A DNA stretch of 64,000 nt from Pseudomonas indica NBRC 103045 (GCF_002091635.1 NZ_BDAC01000011.1:124001-188000), one strand, 5' to 3'; shown: positions 17,857 through 26,480, counted from the first letter of the stretch. The notes: generated from the sequence alone by a model not told the origin. Translations and numbers: made by a program.

Positions 17857-18960
17857 ATGAACGTTTCATTCGAAGAAAAGCTCGGCCTGCACGGCGCCCG
17901 CATCGGCATCGCCAGCCTGGATGCGGAAGCCAGCCTGAATGCCCTCACCCTGCCGATGATCGAAGCGCTGGACGCCAAGCTGCGCGAATGGGCGGACGAG
18001 CCGGAGATCGTCTGTGTGCTGCTTCGCGGCAACGGTCCCCGCGCCTTCTGCGCAGGCGGCGACGTGCGCAAGCTGGTGGACGCCTGCCGCCAGCACCCCG
18101 GCGAGGTGCCCCCTTTGGCGGCACGCTTCTTCGCCGACGAATACCGCCTCGACCACCGCATCCACCGCTACCCCAAGCCGCTGATCTGCTGGGGCCACGG
18201 CCACGTGCTGGGCGGCGGCATGGGGCTGCTGCAAGGCGCCTCGATCCGCGTGGTCACCCCCACCAGCCGGCTGGCGATGCCGGAAATCAGCATCGGTCTC
18301 TACCCGGACGTCGGTGGCAGTTGGTTCCTCGCCCGCCTGCCCGGCAAGCTCGGTCTGTTCCTCGGGCTCACCGGCAGCCCGATCAATGCGCGCGATGCCC
18401 TCGACCTGGACCTGGCCGACCGCTTCCTGCTCGACGAGCAACAGAACGAACTGATCGAGCGCCTGATCCAGCTCAACTGGCAGGATCAGGTCCCGCTGCA
18501 ACTGAACAGCCTGTTCCAAGCCCTGGAACACGAGGCCCGGGAAAAGATGCCCGCCGCCCAATGGCTGCCGCGCCGTGCGCACATTGACGCGTTGCTCGAC
18601 GTCCCCGACCTGCCCAGCGCCTGGCACGCCGTGACCGGCCTGAAGGACGATGGCGATACCTTGCTGGCACGCGCCGCCAAGACCCTGGCCGAGGGCTGCC
18701 CGCTCACCGCCCACCTGGTCTGGGAGCAGATCGCCCGGGCGCGCTATCTGTCGCTGGCCGAAGTGTTCCGCATGGAATACACCATGAGCCTGAACTGCTG
18801 CCGCCACCCGGAATTCCCCGAAGGAGTGCGTGCCCGGCTGATCGACAAGGACAACGCGCCGCGCTGGCATTGGCCGGATGTCGCCGCGATCCCTGCCACG
18901 GTGATCGACGCGCATTTCGAACCGACCTGGGAAGGGCCGCATCCGCTGGCCGATCTCTGA
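17857..18960 (+). CDS. 3-hydroxyisobutyryl-CoA hydrolase
   Basis: This crotonase-superfamily hydrolase (367 residues) should release 3-hydroxyisobutyrate from its CoA ester. It has the long form typical of HIBYL-CoA hydrolases, with CAGGDVRKL, HGHVLGGGMGLL, MPEISIGLYPDVGGSW and the C-terminal MEYTMSLNCCRHPEFPEGVRA region that distinguishes hydrolases from hydratases. I chose ATG 17857 because the crotonase fold begins right after it; ATG or GTG codons upstream (17818) would add 13 unconserved residues. Confidence 0.92.
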   Translation: MNVSFEEKLGLHGARIGIASLDAEASLNALTLPMIEALDAKLREWADEPEIVCVLLRGNGPRAFCAGGDVRKLVDACRQHPGEVPPLAARFFADEYRLDHRIHRYPKPLICWGHGHVLGGGMGLLQGASIRVVTPTSRLAMPEISIGLYPDVGGSWFLARLPGKLGLFLGLTGSPINARDALDLDLADRFLLDEQQNELIERLIQLNWQDQVPLQLNSLFQALEHEAREKMPAAQWLPRRAHIDALLDVPDLPSAWHAVTGLKDDGDTLLARAAKTLAEGCPLTAHLVWEQIARARYLSLAEVFRMEYTMSLNCCRHPEFPEGVRARLIDKDNAPRWHWPDVAAIPATVIDAHFEPTWEGPHPLADL

Positions 18961-18998
18961 ACCACCGCAAGGACAACCACCCGCAGAAGGATTTCGCC

Positions 18999-19838
18999 AT
19001 GACCGACCGCCAGCACGAGCGCGCCCTCGCCTTCCAGGCACTGCACCGGCGCGACGGGTTGTTCGTCATTCCCAATCCCTGGGACGCCGGTTCGGCGAAA
19101 ATCCTCGCCACCCTTGGCTTCGAAGCCCTGGCGACCACCAGCGCCGGCCTGGCCTTCTCCCTCGGCCGGCCCGACGGCGAAGGGCTGATCAGCCGCGAGG
19201 AAACCCTGGTCAACGCCCGTGCCATTGTCGAGGCGACCCCGCTGCCGGTGGCGGCCGACCTGGAAAACGGCTTCTCCGACGATCCGCAGGGCTGCGCGGA
19301 GACCCTGCTCCAGGCCGCCGCGGCTGGGCTGGTAGGCGGCTCCATCGAAGATGCCAGCGGGCGAGCGGACGCGCCCATCTACCCGATCGAACTGGCCGTC
19401 GAACGCATCCGCGCCTCCGTCGCCGCAGTGCGCAGCCTGCCCTTTCCCTTCACCCTCTGCGCCCGCGCGGAGAACTTCCTGCATGGCCGCGAAGACCAGG
19501 CCGACACCCTGCGCCGCCTGGAAGCCTACGCCGACGCCGGTGCGGACGTGCTCTACGCACCGGGCCTGACCTCCCGCGAGCAGATCGACGCCGTGGTGCG
19601 CGCAGTCGCACCGAAGCCGGTGAACGTGCTGATGGGCCTCTCCGCCTGCCCGCTGACGCTGGATGAACTGGCCGACCTCGGCGTTCGCCGGGTCAGCGTC
19701 GGCTCCTGCCTGGCGCGCGCCGCGTTCGGTGGCTTCCTGCGTGCCGCCCGCGAACTGCGCGAGCGCGGTAGTTTCGCTTTCGTCGCCGAGGCGGCGCCCT
19801 TCGCCGAACTCAACGCACTGTTCAAGCCAGGCACCTGA
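18999..19838 (+). CDS. Isocitrate lyase/PEP mutase-superfamily enzyme
   Basis: The 279-residue (beta/alpha)8 enzyme has the superfamily features: PNPWDAGSAKIL near the start, TTSAGLAFSLG, the metal-binding ADLENGFSD, and GGSIEDASG. Such proteins cleave or form C-C or C-P bonds next to a carboxylate (2-methylisocitrate lyase, oxaloacetate decarboxylase and others). The KKCGH motif of true isocitrate lyases is absent. AAGGA eight bases before ATG 18999 supports the start. It sits between the hydrolase and mmsB, so a step that handles a branched C3-C4 acid is possible, but the substrate is unknown. Confidence 0.82.
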   Translation: MTDRQHERALAFQALHRRDGLFVIPNPWDAGSAKILATLGFEALATTSAGLAFSLGRPDGEGLISREETLVNARAIVEATPLPVAADLENGFSDDPQGCAETLLQAAAAGLVGGSIEDASGRADAPIYPIELAVERIRASVAAVRSLPFPFTLCARAENFLHGREDQADTLRRLEAYADAGADVLYAPGLTSREQIDAVVRAVAPKPVNVLMGLSACPLTLDELADLGVRRVSVGSCLARAAFGGFLRAARELRERGSFAFVAEAAPFAELNALFKPGT

Positions 19839-19892
19839 ACTCACCCGCTCCGGCGTCGGAGCCGCACAGACAACAAGAAAGGAGATGCGAGG

Positions 19893-20783
19893 ATGAAACA
19901 GATCGCTTTTATCGGCCTCGGCCACATGGGCCTGCCGATGGCCCGCAACCTGCTCAAGGCCGGTTTCCAGTTGAGCGTCTTCGACCTGGTGCAGAGCGCG
20001 GTCGACCAGCTCGCCGGCGAAGGTGCGCGCGCCGCTGCGAGTGCCACCGAGGCGTCGGAGAACGCTGAGGTGATCGTCAGCATGCTGCCGGCCAGCCGCC
20101 ATGTGGAAGGCCTCTACCTGGGCGACGACGGCCTGCTGAGCCGGATTCCCGCCGGCCGGCTGGTGCTGGAGTGCTCCACCATCGCCCCCGAGTCGGCTAA
20201 GAAGGTCCACCAGGCCGCCCGCGAGCGCGGCATCGACCTGCTCGACGCACCGGTATCCGGCGGCACCGCCGGCGCCGCGGCGGGCACCCTGACTTTTATG
20301 GTCGGCGGCGACGCGGCGGCATTGGAGAAAGCCCAGCCGGTGTTCGCCGCCATGGGCAAGAACATCTTCCACGCCGGCCCGGACGGCGCCGGGCAGATCG
20401 CCAAGGTCTGCAACAACCAGTTGCTCGCGGTGCAGATGATCGGCACCGCCGAATCCATGGCCATGGGCGTGGCTAACGGCCTCGATCCCAAGGTACTGGC
20501 CGAGATCATGCGCCAGAGCTCAGGCGGAAACTGGGTGCTGGAGCGCTACAACCCCTGGCCCGGCGTGATGGAAAACGCCCCGGCATCCAAGGGCTACGGC
20601 GGCGGCTTCATGGCCGAGCTGATGGCCAAGGACCTCGGCCTGGCCCAGGAGACCGCCCAGGTCAGCGCCAGCAGCACACCGATGGGCGCCCTGGCGCTGC
20701 AGCTCTATCGCCTGCTACTCAAACAGGGCAAGGGCAAGCAGGATTTCTCGGTGGTGCAGCAGTTGTTTCGCGACGAGCGTTGA
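19893..20783 (+). CDS. mmsB: 3-hydroxyisobutyrate dehydrogenase
   Basis: MmsB oxidises 3-hydroxyisobutyrate to methylmalonate semialdehyde with NAD+, feeding MmsA. The 296-residue product has the N-terminal FIGLGHMGLPMARNL nucleotide-binding loop, the substrate-binding DAPVSGGTAGA stretch, and the catalytic lysine K171 in GQIAKVCNNQLL. AAGGAG precedes ATG 19893. In this operon mmsB is separated from mmsA by five genes, while in P. aeruginosa the two are adjacent. Confidence 0.95.
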   Translation: MKQIAFIGLGHMGLPMARNLLKAGFQLSVFDLVQSAVDQLAGEGARAAASATEASENAEVIVSMLPASRHVEGLYLGDDGLLSRIPAGRLVLECSTIAPESAKKVHQAARERGIDLLDAPVSGGTAGAAAGTLTFMVGGDAAALEKAQPVFAAMGKNIFHAGPDGAGQIAKVCNNQLLAVQMIGTAESMAMGVANGLDPKVLAEIMRQSSGGNWVLERYNPWPGVMENAPASKGYGGGFMAELMAKDLGLAQETAQVSASSTPMGALALQLYRLLLKQGKGKQDFSVVQQLFRDER

Positions 20784-20787
20784 GCAG

Positions 20788-20816
20788 GAAGCGGGGCTGC
20801 CCATCGGCCCCGCTTC
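20788..20816 (+). terminator. Hairpin after mmsB
   Basis: GAAGCGGGG (20788-20796) pairs perfectly with CCCCGCTTC (20808-20816) around an 11-base loop, five bases after the mmsB stop. No strong T run follows, so it may be a weak or bidirectional terminator between the converging operons. Confidence 0.6.
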
Positions 20817-20852
20817 ATAGCTGCAAAAGGCCCCAGTATCGCCAAGCCATCA

Positions 20853-22109
20853 CTACTGCTCCTTCAATACAGGCTGCCAGTACATCTTTACGTCTTCGCG
20901 AACGGCCTTGAGCGCATCCTTCTGGCCATCCTTATCGAAACCGAAAAAGGCGGCATTGAATACGTCACCCATACGCTCCTGGCAAGCTCTTGCCTGTTCC
21001 GCCATTCGCTGGCGATCTTCTACGGAAATATCACCGAGGAATGCGGCCGGGAGATAAGGCTTACTATAAGTACTGGGAATTTCCACCTTGTTCGCCTCCA
21101 AGGCTCCCACATAACACTCGGCCAACTCTTGGGTACCCCGTAGCTCAGTCACAATACCAATGCTATTCCAGACCTGACTCGAATAGGCCTTGGGGTAAAT
21201 GCTTGCAGCAGCGGATGACACATCGCTTATCGCTTTTCTGTCACCACTGAACACAGCTTTGAGCAATGTTTCCTCACCGATCTTCTGCTCGATTTCGCCA
21301 GCAGCTTCAGTCCAAGTTTTACCGTTACTCAGCTTAAGGTTGTGATAGTCAGATTGGTCCTTATCCAACGGCCACATATTATGAGGCATTTTGTCGGTTA
21401 TATATTCCGTCACACCTTCTATAAGCTCTTTGTTCTCTTCGTGCTTTTTCTTATTGAGAAAGTCAGCATGGCTATAGCAATGCACGAACTCGTGACGCGC
21501 ATGATGATTGGGATGGGAACCAAAATGATGATAGGCCGCTACTTTGACTTTGTTATTGTCCAGGTCAAACTGTCCGGCAAGACCAGGTGGCAAGTCGAAG
21601 ACAACCTCCGCGTTGGCCTTATAGCAAGTACTGCTGTCAGGAATATATTTGCCGAAATGACTCAACACCGTGGAGTTAGCGTGAGAAAGCGTATTGGCAT
21701 CCGCTCTCTGGCTCAGGGTAAGAGCCCCCAGGATGGCTTGACCAGGATGTTCAACGAAGTCCATTGGATTTCGCATGCCACGGTAAGCGGCGGAAGCGGC
21801 GATAATGCCGGTAAACACTTTAGCGAAAATGGCGGCAACACTTGAGAACAGATCCTCATTCGTTACCGCACCAGGCCGTTGCCGTGCAACTGCGTTCTCA
21901 GCAGTGTTGGCAGCCGATGTCCGAGATGATTCTGCCCGTTGTGCCACCGGCCGCTGCCGAAGCGTCATGGCCACCGGTGTTTCGCTCTCCATGGCCGGCT
22001 GCGACGATTGACCGGAGACTGAGGGAGGCATAGTCATTGGCCTCCTTTCATCACGTCCCTCAACGGGATTGAGATGAGGCACGCTGCCGGTACGAATGCT
22101 ATCGACCAT
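20853..22109 (-). CDS. Putative type III secreted zincin effector
   Basis: I read this 418-residue protein as a candidate secreted metalloprotease. The N-terminal 80 residues are Ser/Pro/Gln/Arg-rich and probably disordered, like type III secretion signals, with no Sec signal. A hydrophobic stretch follows (about 88-110). HEFVH at 206-210 (bases 21480-21494) is a zinc-binding HExxH; E231 in LIEGVTEY, 21 residues on, could be the third ligand. Start: ATG 22109 has AAAGGA at the right distance; TTG 22115 does not. The gene lies 31 bases after a CesT-like chaperone gene on the same strand, and both have lower GC than their neighbours, suggesting acquisition. I know no named effector that matches. 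Secretion and protease activity are inference. Confidence 0.6.
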   Translation of the reverse strand: MVDSIRTGSVPHLNPVEGRDERRPMTMPPSVSGQSSQPAMESETPVAMTLRQRPVAQRAESSRTSAANTAENAVARQRPGAVTNEDLFSSVAAIFAKVFTGIIAASAAYRGMRNPMDFVEHPGQAILGALTLSQRADANTLSHANSTVLSHFGKYIPDSSTCYKANAEVVFDLPPGLAGQFDLDNNKVKVAAYHHFGSHPNHHARHEFVHCYSHADFLNKKKHEENKELIEGVTEYITDKMPHNMWPLDKDQSDYHNLKLSNGKTWTEAAGEIEQKIGEETLLKAVFSGDRKAISDVSSAAASIYPKAYSSQVWNSIGIVTELRGTQELAECYVGALEANKVEIPSTYSKPYLPAAFLGDISVEDRQRMAEQARACQERMGDVFNAAFFGFDKDGQKDALKAVREDVKMYWQPVLKEQ

Positions 22110-22140
22110 GTTCAATCCTTTAAATACGCACGTTTGCTAT

Positions 22141-22557
22141 TCAGTGCAGACGCAGTTCAGCGGCCTTGCGACGGAAATACAATACAGTTTGGGACAGGTT
22201 GCCGATCACGTTTTCCATCGTTATCGGGGTGAGATCATTCAGTTTTCTTTCATAACTGAACACCAGACTATTACTGGCTTCATTGATTAGCAGAGCGCCG
22301 CCGCGAGTGCGATAGCCAGGAAAACTGTGCATCAGCAGAGCGCGAATCATCATGTCGTCGCGAGGCGAAGGTGTCAGGGAAACGATATCCGCCAGAAACA
22401 GCAGGCTGTCGGCCTGTTCCCCCAGATAGAGTGTGATCGTGACGTCAGGATCGACCGTCACCACAGCCGCTCCCTGCTCGTTGAACTCGATATTGGGTTT
22501 GCTGGTCTGGCGGCTGTATTCCCGCAGCAATTGGCGGGTCAGTTCCTGGGCTCTCAT
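22141..22557 (-). CDS. CesT-family type III secretion chaperone
   Basis: The 138-residue protein fits class I type III chaperones in size and pattern: an N-terminal helix (AQELTRQLLREY), beta-strands (NIEFNEQGAAVVTVD, then ITLYLG), SLLFLADIVSL, a central helix DDMMIRALLMHSF, another pair of strands and a C-terminal helix. Such chaperones are cytoplasmic dimers that bind the N-terminal region of one effector and are usually encoded beside it, as here (effector gene downstream). GC is low for the region. I saw no convincing ExsA box upstream. No type III apparatus genes are in the window. Confidence 0.7.
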   Translation of the reverse strand: MRAQELTRQLLREYSRQTSKPNIEFNEQGAAVVTVDPDVTITLYLGEQADSLLFLADIVSLTPSPRDDMMIRALLMHSFPGYRTRGGALLINEASNSLVFSYERKLNDLTPITMENVIGNLSQTVLYFRRKAAELRLH

Positions 22558-22680
22558 GGTATTACCGCTTTCTCACTCGGTGAGGGATGGTTGCGTGACT
22601 TATAAGTGAGGGAAAGGAGAGGTCGGTTCCATGTTGGCCGGTTATCTTCGGCGCGCCCGTTTTGGTGCAGGCGCCCATTC

Positions 22681-24468
22681 TCAACGCAAAGTCAGGCCGA
22701 ACGCTTCATCGCTGAAATCGAAGCAGGCGAGGAACCGGCGGATTTCCAGCAGGTTGCCGTCGACCTTCACATCCCCCAGCAACGCCCCCTTGAGCAAGCC
22801 GTTCTCGCCGGTCAGCAGGGTTTCCATGAAGCGCTTGTCCATGCTCAACCTGAGTACGGTGCCTTCGGGAATGCCCTTGTGCAGTTGCGCCACACCTTTG
22901 CGCACCTCCAAGGCCCATTCCTCGCCCACGTCCGGGAAACTGAAACCGAGGGTAAGCTCGACGTCGCCGGCCTTGTCCGGATCGATGCGGGTGATCCAGT
23001 TCTGCAAGAAGATTCGCGGAGTGAAGCTGCGCGCCATGTCCTGCGAGAGGAACACCTTGCGCATTTCCACGGAGCGCTCGCGGATGGCCTCGCCGTCCAG
23101 GTTGCCCTCCAGTTCCATGGCGCTCATCAGGTACCAGTTGCGCCAGTTGATGTTCATGCTGGCGTAGCCCAGCCGACGGAAGCTGCGCGCCTTGATATCA
23201 CGCGCCAACCGGTCCTCCCGATCCACGCGGATGGCGTAGCCGGCCAGCTCGGCTGCCCATTGGTAGTCGCCCTTGAGATAGGCGTTGCCCGCCTCGAGCA
23301 GCACCTTGTCCCGCCCGCCCATCAGGGCCATCAGGCGCTGCGCCTTTTCCTTCGGCGGGGTCGGGTCGAGGTCCACCGGGTCGCCCTGGAACCAGCCCAG
23401 GTAGCCGTTGTAGATCTGTCGCACGCTGTGCTTGACCGTCCCGTAGTACTCGCGCAGGTAGGGGGTGTATCCGGCCAGGTGCGGTGGCAGCTTGACCTTT
23501 TCCACCAGCTCGTCCGGCGTCAGGCCCTTGTTCATCCAGCGCACGGTCTGGTCGTGGATGTAGGCGATGCCGTCGCGGGTCATGCGCAGCACCTCTTCCA
23601 CCTGGTCGCGACCGCTCACCGGCCGACCGTGCAACGGCACCATGTGGTCGGCGCGCAACGAGCGCAACAGGTCGAGGCTGGCCACCCACTGCACCGGGTC
23701 ACGGAACTTGGTGCCACGCAACGTATGGATGTTCGGCAAGGTCGGTCCCTGGTCGACTTCCGCGCTGATCAGCACGCGGTTGTCCGGCAGGTAGAGAACG
23801 ATCTCGTCCGGCGCCTCGCTGGGTGCGTGCAGCAACTGCACATCCAGCCCCGCGATGCGGGTATCGAGGCGTTCGCCGAAGGTGACGGTCGGCGCGATGA
23901 AGGTGGACGGCTCGGGCTTGGCCAGCGGTCCGATGCCGCCGTTCATGCCCTTCTGGTCCGCCGCCGGCAGGAAGGAACCGAAGCTGTAGGCCGAACGCAC
24001 GCCCAGGATCGGCCCGACCAGGGCGCCCTGGGTCACCACGTTCTGCAGCAGCGATTCGTGCGCATAGATCTGCACTTCGCCGCGCTCCACCTGCTCGCGA
24101 CTGACGAACGCCTGTACGCCGTTGATGTGGTCCGGATGGAAATGGGTATAGACGACGGCCTTGACCGGCTTGTCGCTGACCTTGCGGAACTCGGCCATGA
24201 TCTTGCGCGATTCGCTGACCGACTCGCCGGTGTCGACGATGATCAGCCCCTCCGGCGCTTCGATCATCGCCACATTGCCCAACTGCCAGCCGACTGCCGA
24301 GTAGACGTTGCCTGCGATGCGATAGAGCTTCTGCTCGAACACCTTGGTATGGGCGGCCAGTTCGGGATCGATGCTCGGTTCGATCCGTTCCTCGGGCAAT
24401 TCGGCGAAGGCGCCGAGCGGCAGGACAGCGGCCAGCAACAGGCCACTCCAGCGGACAGGTAGTCTCAT
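22681..24468 (-). CDS. sdsA: SdsA-type alkylsulfatase (metallo-beta-lactamase fold)
   Basis: This enzyme removes sulfate from primary alkyl sulfates such as SDS. The 595-residue product starts with a Sec signal peptide (cleavage after AFA, near residue 22). It has a metallo-beta-lactamase domain with the zinc motif THFHPDH (about 135-141), then EVDQGPTLPN, VPLHGRP, a helical dimerisation region and a C-terminal SCP2-like domain. The arrangement equals SdsA1 of P. aeruginosa, including the divergent LysR gene. ATG 24468 places the signal peptide at the start; the same frame is open to 24567 but that overlaps the neighbouring start. Confidence 0.92.
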   Translation of the reverse strand: MRLPVRWSGLLLAAVLPLGAFAELPEERIEPSIDPELAAHTKVFEQKLYRIAGNVYSAVGWQLGNVAMIEAPEGLIIVDTGESVSESRKIMAEFRKVSDKPVKAVVYTHFHPDHINGVQAFVSREQVERGEVQIYAHESLLQNVVTQGALVGPILGVRSAYSFGSFLPAADQKGMNGGIGPLAKPEPSTFIAPTVTFGERLDTRIAGLDVQLLHAPSEAPDEIVLYLPDNRVLISAEVDQGPTLPNIHTLRGTKFRDPVQWVASLDLLRSLRADHMVPLHGRPVSGRDQVEEVLRMTRDGIAYIHDQTVRWMNKGLTPDELVEKVKLPPHLAGYTPYLREYYGTVKHSVRQIYNGYLGWFQGDPVDLDPTPPKEKAQRLMALMGGRDKVLLEAGNAYLKGDYQWAAELAGYAIRVDREDRLARDIKARSFRRLGYASMNINWRNWYLMSAMELEGNLDGEAIRERSVEMRKVFLSQDMARSFTPRIFLQNWITRIDPDKAGDVELTLGFSFPDVGEEWALEVRKGVAQLHKGIPEGTVLRLSMDKRFMETLLTGENGLLKGALLGDVKVDGNLLEIRRFLACFDFSDEAFGLTLR

Positions 24469-24565
24469 GCGGGTCAACTCATTGTCATTATCGATGCTGG
24501 CAGCCTCGCAAAGCCTGCGCGATACTTCCAATGCATTCTTATACAGGTATCGATGCGCCACACGC
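24469..24565. promoter_or_regulatory. Divergent sdsA-LysR promoter region
   Basis: The 97-base gap serves both genes. CGATAC at 24520-24525 and GTATCG at 24547-24552 form an inverted repeat enclosing an AT-rich middle, a plausible LysR-type binding site. Exact promoters are not obvious. Confidence 0.4.
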
Positions 24566-25480
24566 ATGAACGATCTACGCCAGCTTCGTCACTTCGTCGC
24601 CCTGGCCGAGCATGGCCACTTCGCCCGTGCCGCGGAAGCGGTACATCTCAGCCAGCCGGCGCTGACGCGCAGCATCCAGGCCCTGGAAAATCATCTGGAT
24701 TGCATCTTGGTAAATCGCCACAGCCGTGGCATCAGCCTCACCGCCCACGGCCAACTGGTGCTGGAACACGCCCGGCGACTGCTGGCCGGCAGCCGCGCGC
24801 TGGACAACGCCGTCAGCCAATTGAGCAACCTGGAGGCCGGCGAACTGCGCCTGGGTGCCGGCCCCTACCCTGCCGCGCGCTTGGTGCCGCAGGCAGTCGG
24901 CCGCCTGCTGCAGCGTTACCCGAAGGTTCGGGTCAGGCTGGACATCGCCAACTGGCTGGAACTGCGCGACGCCCTGCTGGATACGACCATCGAGCTGTTC
25001 GTCGCCGACATACGCGAGTTGCAGGGCGAGCCGCAGTTGCACATCGAACCGCTGCACAGCCATGCCGGCGTCCTGTTCTGCCGCCCCGGCCACCCGCTGC
25101 TGGAGCGCCGCGATCTGCAACTGGCCAATCTGCTCGACTTCCCCCTTGCCGGGACTCAGTTGCCGCAGGAGGTGGCACGCAGCCTGAGCGCCGCCAGTGG
25201 CCGCGAGCAGCCGCTGAGCATTCAATGCGATAACTTTTTGGTCCTGAAGCGACTGGTAGCCGATAGCGACGTGCTGAGCATGGCACCTTGGGACGTGATC
25301 GCCGACGAGGTGGCCGCCGGTCAATTGAGCCTGTTGCCGCTGGCCCCGAAGAGCCTGCAACAGCGGTCGGCCTACGGCCTGGTCAGCCGCGCCGGGCACA
25401 GCCTGTCGCCGGCGGCGCAGGCGGTGGTGGAAGAGATTCGGCAGGTGGATCGCCAGTTACCACCGCCACCGTCCCGCTGA
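24566..25480 (+). CDS. LysR-family regulator of the alkylsulfatase
   Basis: This is a 304-residue LysR protein: winged helix at 1-60 (LRQLRHFVALAEHGHFARAA, then HLSQPALTRSIQALE) and a two-lobe effector domain from about 90. It is divergent from sdsA, the layout of sdsB1-sdsA1 in P. aeruginosa, where the regulator activates the sulfatase in response to alkyl sulfates. ATG 24566 matches the usual N-terminus; the upstream open frame to 24344 is antisense to sdsA. The name SdsB1 is likely but rests on context. Confidence 0.88.
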   Translation: MNDLRQLRHFVALAEHGHFARAAEAVHLSQPALTRSIQALENHLDCILVNRHSRGISLTAHGQLVLEHARRLLAGSRALDNAVSQLSNLEAGELRLGAGPYPAARLVPQAVGRLLQRYPKVRVRLDIANWLELRDALLDTTIELFVADIRELQGEPQLHIEPLHSHAGVLFCRPGHPLLERRDLQLANLLDFPLAGTQLPQEVARSLSAASGREQPLSIQCDNFLVLKRLVADSDVLSMAPWDVIADEVAAGQLSLLPLAPKSLQQRSAYGLVSRAGHSLSPAAQAVVEEIRQVDRQLPPPPSR

Positions 25481-25511
25481 ATACACAGAAGCACGAGGCG
25501 GCCGTCCGCCC

Positions 25512-25865
25512 TTACCGCCGATGGCCCTCATGGCGCCACTCGCGTCGAGGCCGTTCGTAGGCATCACGCCAGCGGCGATCATCGCGCCACTCGCGACGGT
25601 GATGCTCATGCCGGTACGGCAGATAGCGGGGTGGCGGTGCGATGAAGCGCGGGGCGGCGTAGTAGCGCGGAGGGTTGTAGTAGCGAGGTGCGGAGTAGCT
25701 CCGGTAGTGGAGCCGGTAGCCATCGTCGTAGCGGTAGCGGGGGGAATCCCACCCGGCCACATAGATCGACTGGCGCGGATAGGCGTAATAGGGCCGGTCG
25801 TCGTAGACCACACAACCACCCAGACCCAGACAGAGCAGCGCAAGCAGGAAACGTTGACAGGACAT
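25512..25865 (-). CDS. Tyr/Arg/His-rich small lipoprotein
   Basis: The 117-residue product has a lipoprotein signal with lipobox LGGC (Cys near 18). The mature part is unusually rich in Tyr, Arg, Pro and His (RYY, APRYYNPPRYY, HEHHRREW), so it is highly basic and probably unstructured. GGGAGGCGG before ATG 25865 supports the start; an in-frame start at 25916 would precede the signal peptide. Similar short Tyr/Arg-rich lipoproteins occur in Pseudomonas, function unknown. Confidence 0.75.
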   Translation of the reverse strand: MSCQRFLLALLCLGLGGCVVYDDRPYYAYPRQSIYVAGWDSPRYRYDDGYRLHYRSYSAPRYYNPPRYYAAPRFIAPPPRYLPYRHEHHRREWRDDRRWRDAYERPRREWRHEGHRR

Positions 25866-25925
25866 GGCCGCCTCCCGAGAGGTCAGGTGTGACGAAAACG
25901 GTCCGTTTCCGCCCAACCCGCGAAA

Positions 25926-25951
25926 AGAAGCCGGCGCAGAGGCCGGCTTCT
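25926..25951 (-). terminator. Terminator of the small-lipoprotein pair
   Basis: AGAAGCCGGC and GCCGGCTTCT form a perfect 10-bp stem with a 6-base loop. On the minus strand it is followed by TTTTC, so it should end transcripts from 26319-25988. Confidence 0.75.
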
Positions 25952-25987
25952 CAGGAAAACTTCAATGGCTGCGCAAGCCCTCCCGGC

Positions 25988-26143
25988 TCAGCAGTTGCCC
26001 TTCTTCGCCTGTCCCGGCGGGCAGTGTCCCGGTCCGCCGCCGCCATCGCCGATATCGATCCCGATACCCGGCAGGCGAAGACTACAGGCCGGCAAGGTCA
26101 CGGCCATCACGCCAACGAGTAGCAAACCCATCAATGTCTTCAT
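25988..26143 (-). CDS. Small lipoprotein with C-terminal GHCPPG motif
   Basis: This 51-residue protein is easily missed. It has a lipoprotein signal (MKTLMGLLLVG...LPAC, Cys20), then a short Ile/Gly/Asp stretch and a Gly-rich turn leading to GHCPPGQAKKGNC at the end. The start ATG overlaps the stop of the upstream gene as TGATG, so the two are translationally coupled. The end resembles that of its partner (FCPPGHRMKGSC). Function is unknown; the two C-terminal cysteines could form a disulfide or bind a metal. Confidence 0.75.
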   Translation of the reverse strand: MKTLMGLLLVGVMAVTLPACSLRLPGIGIDIGDGGGGPGHCPPGQAKKGNC

Positions 26144-26319
26144 CAGCAGCTACCTTTCATCCGATGGCCCGGCGGACAGAAATGGCCACCGCCGCCGCCA
26201 CCCACATCGACACGGACGGCATCCCCGCCACCCAGCTCGGCGCGAACGCCCGGAGCGCTGAAGCTGCAACCACCCAGCGCCAGCAACATCCCCATCAGCA
26301 CCACAGACAAACTACGCAT
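26143..26319 (-). CDS. Small lipoprotein, paralogue of the next gene
   Basis: The 58-residue protein has a lipobox (LGGC, Cys18) and a Gly-rich region (about 38-46) that leads to HFCPPGHRMKGSC. GAGGAAG lies about five bases before ATG 26319. Its stop is coupled (TGATG) to the shorter paralogue. The shared architecture, lipid anchor plus Gly-rich hinge plus Cys-Pro-Pro-Gly-x-x-x-Lys-Gly-x-Cys knot, suggests duplication. Function unknown. Confidence 0.75.
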   Translation of the reverse strand: MRSLSVVLMGMLLALGGCSFSAPGVRAELGGGDAVRVDVGGGGGGHFCPPGHRMKGSC

Positions 26320-26480
26320 GTGTACTTCCTCGAATGGAGTCTTCTTATCGGGCAGGCTTCACAATGCCTGCGTGATGTCAGACTGCAACGAAACGGTAAA
26401 AGTTCCCCCGACTGATGGCACATGGCCCCGGCATGGATAGCCACTTCCAAGGGCGTGCAGCGCTCTTTCGCCCCATGACC

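Noticed and set aside
22558..22680. Possible ExsA-type box upstream of the chaperone gene
   Set aside because: CCAAAACG on the minus strand is A-rich, but the remaining positions do not fit the consensus well enough to report.
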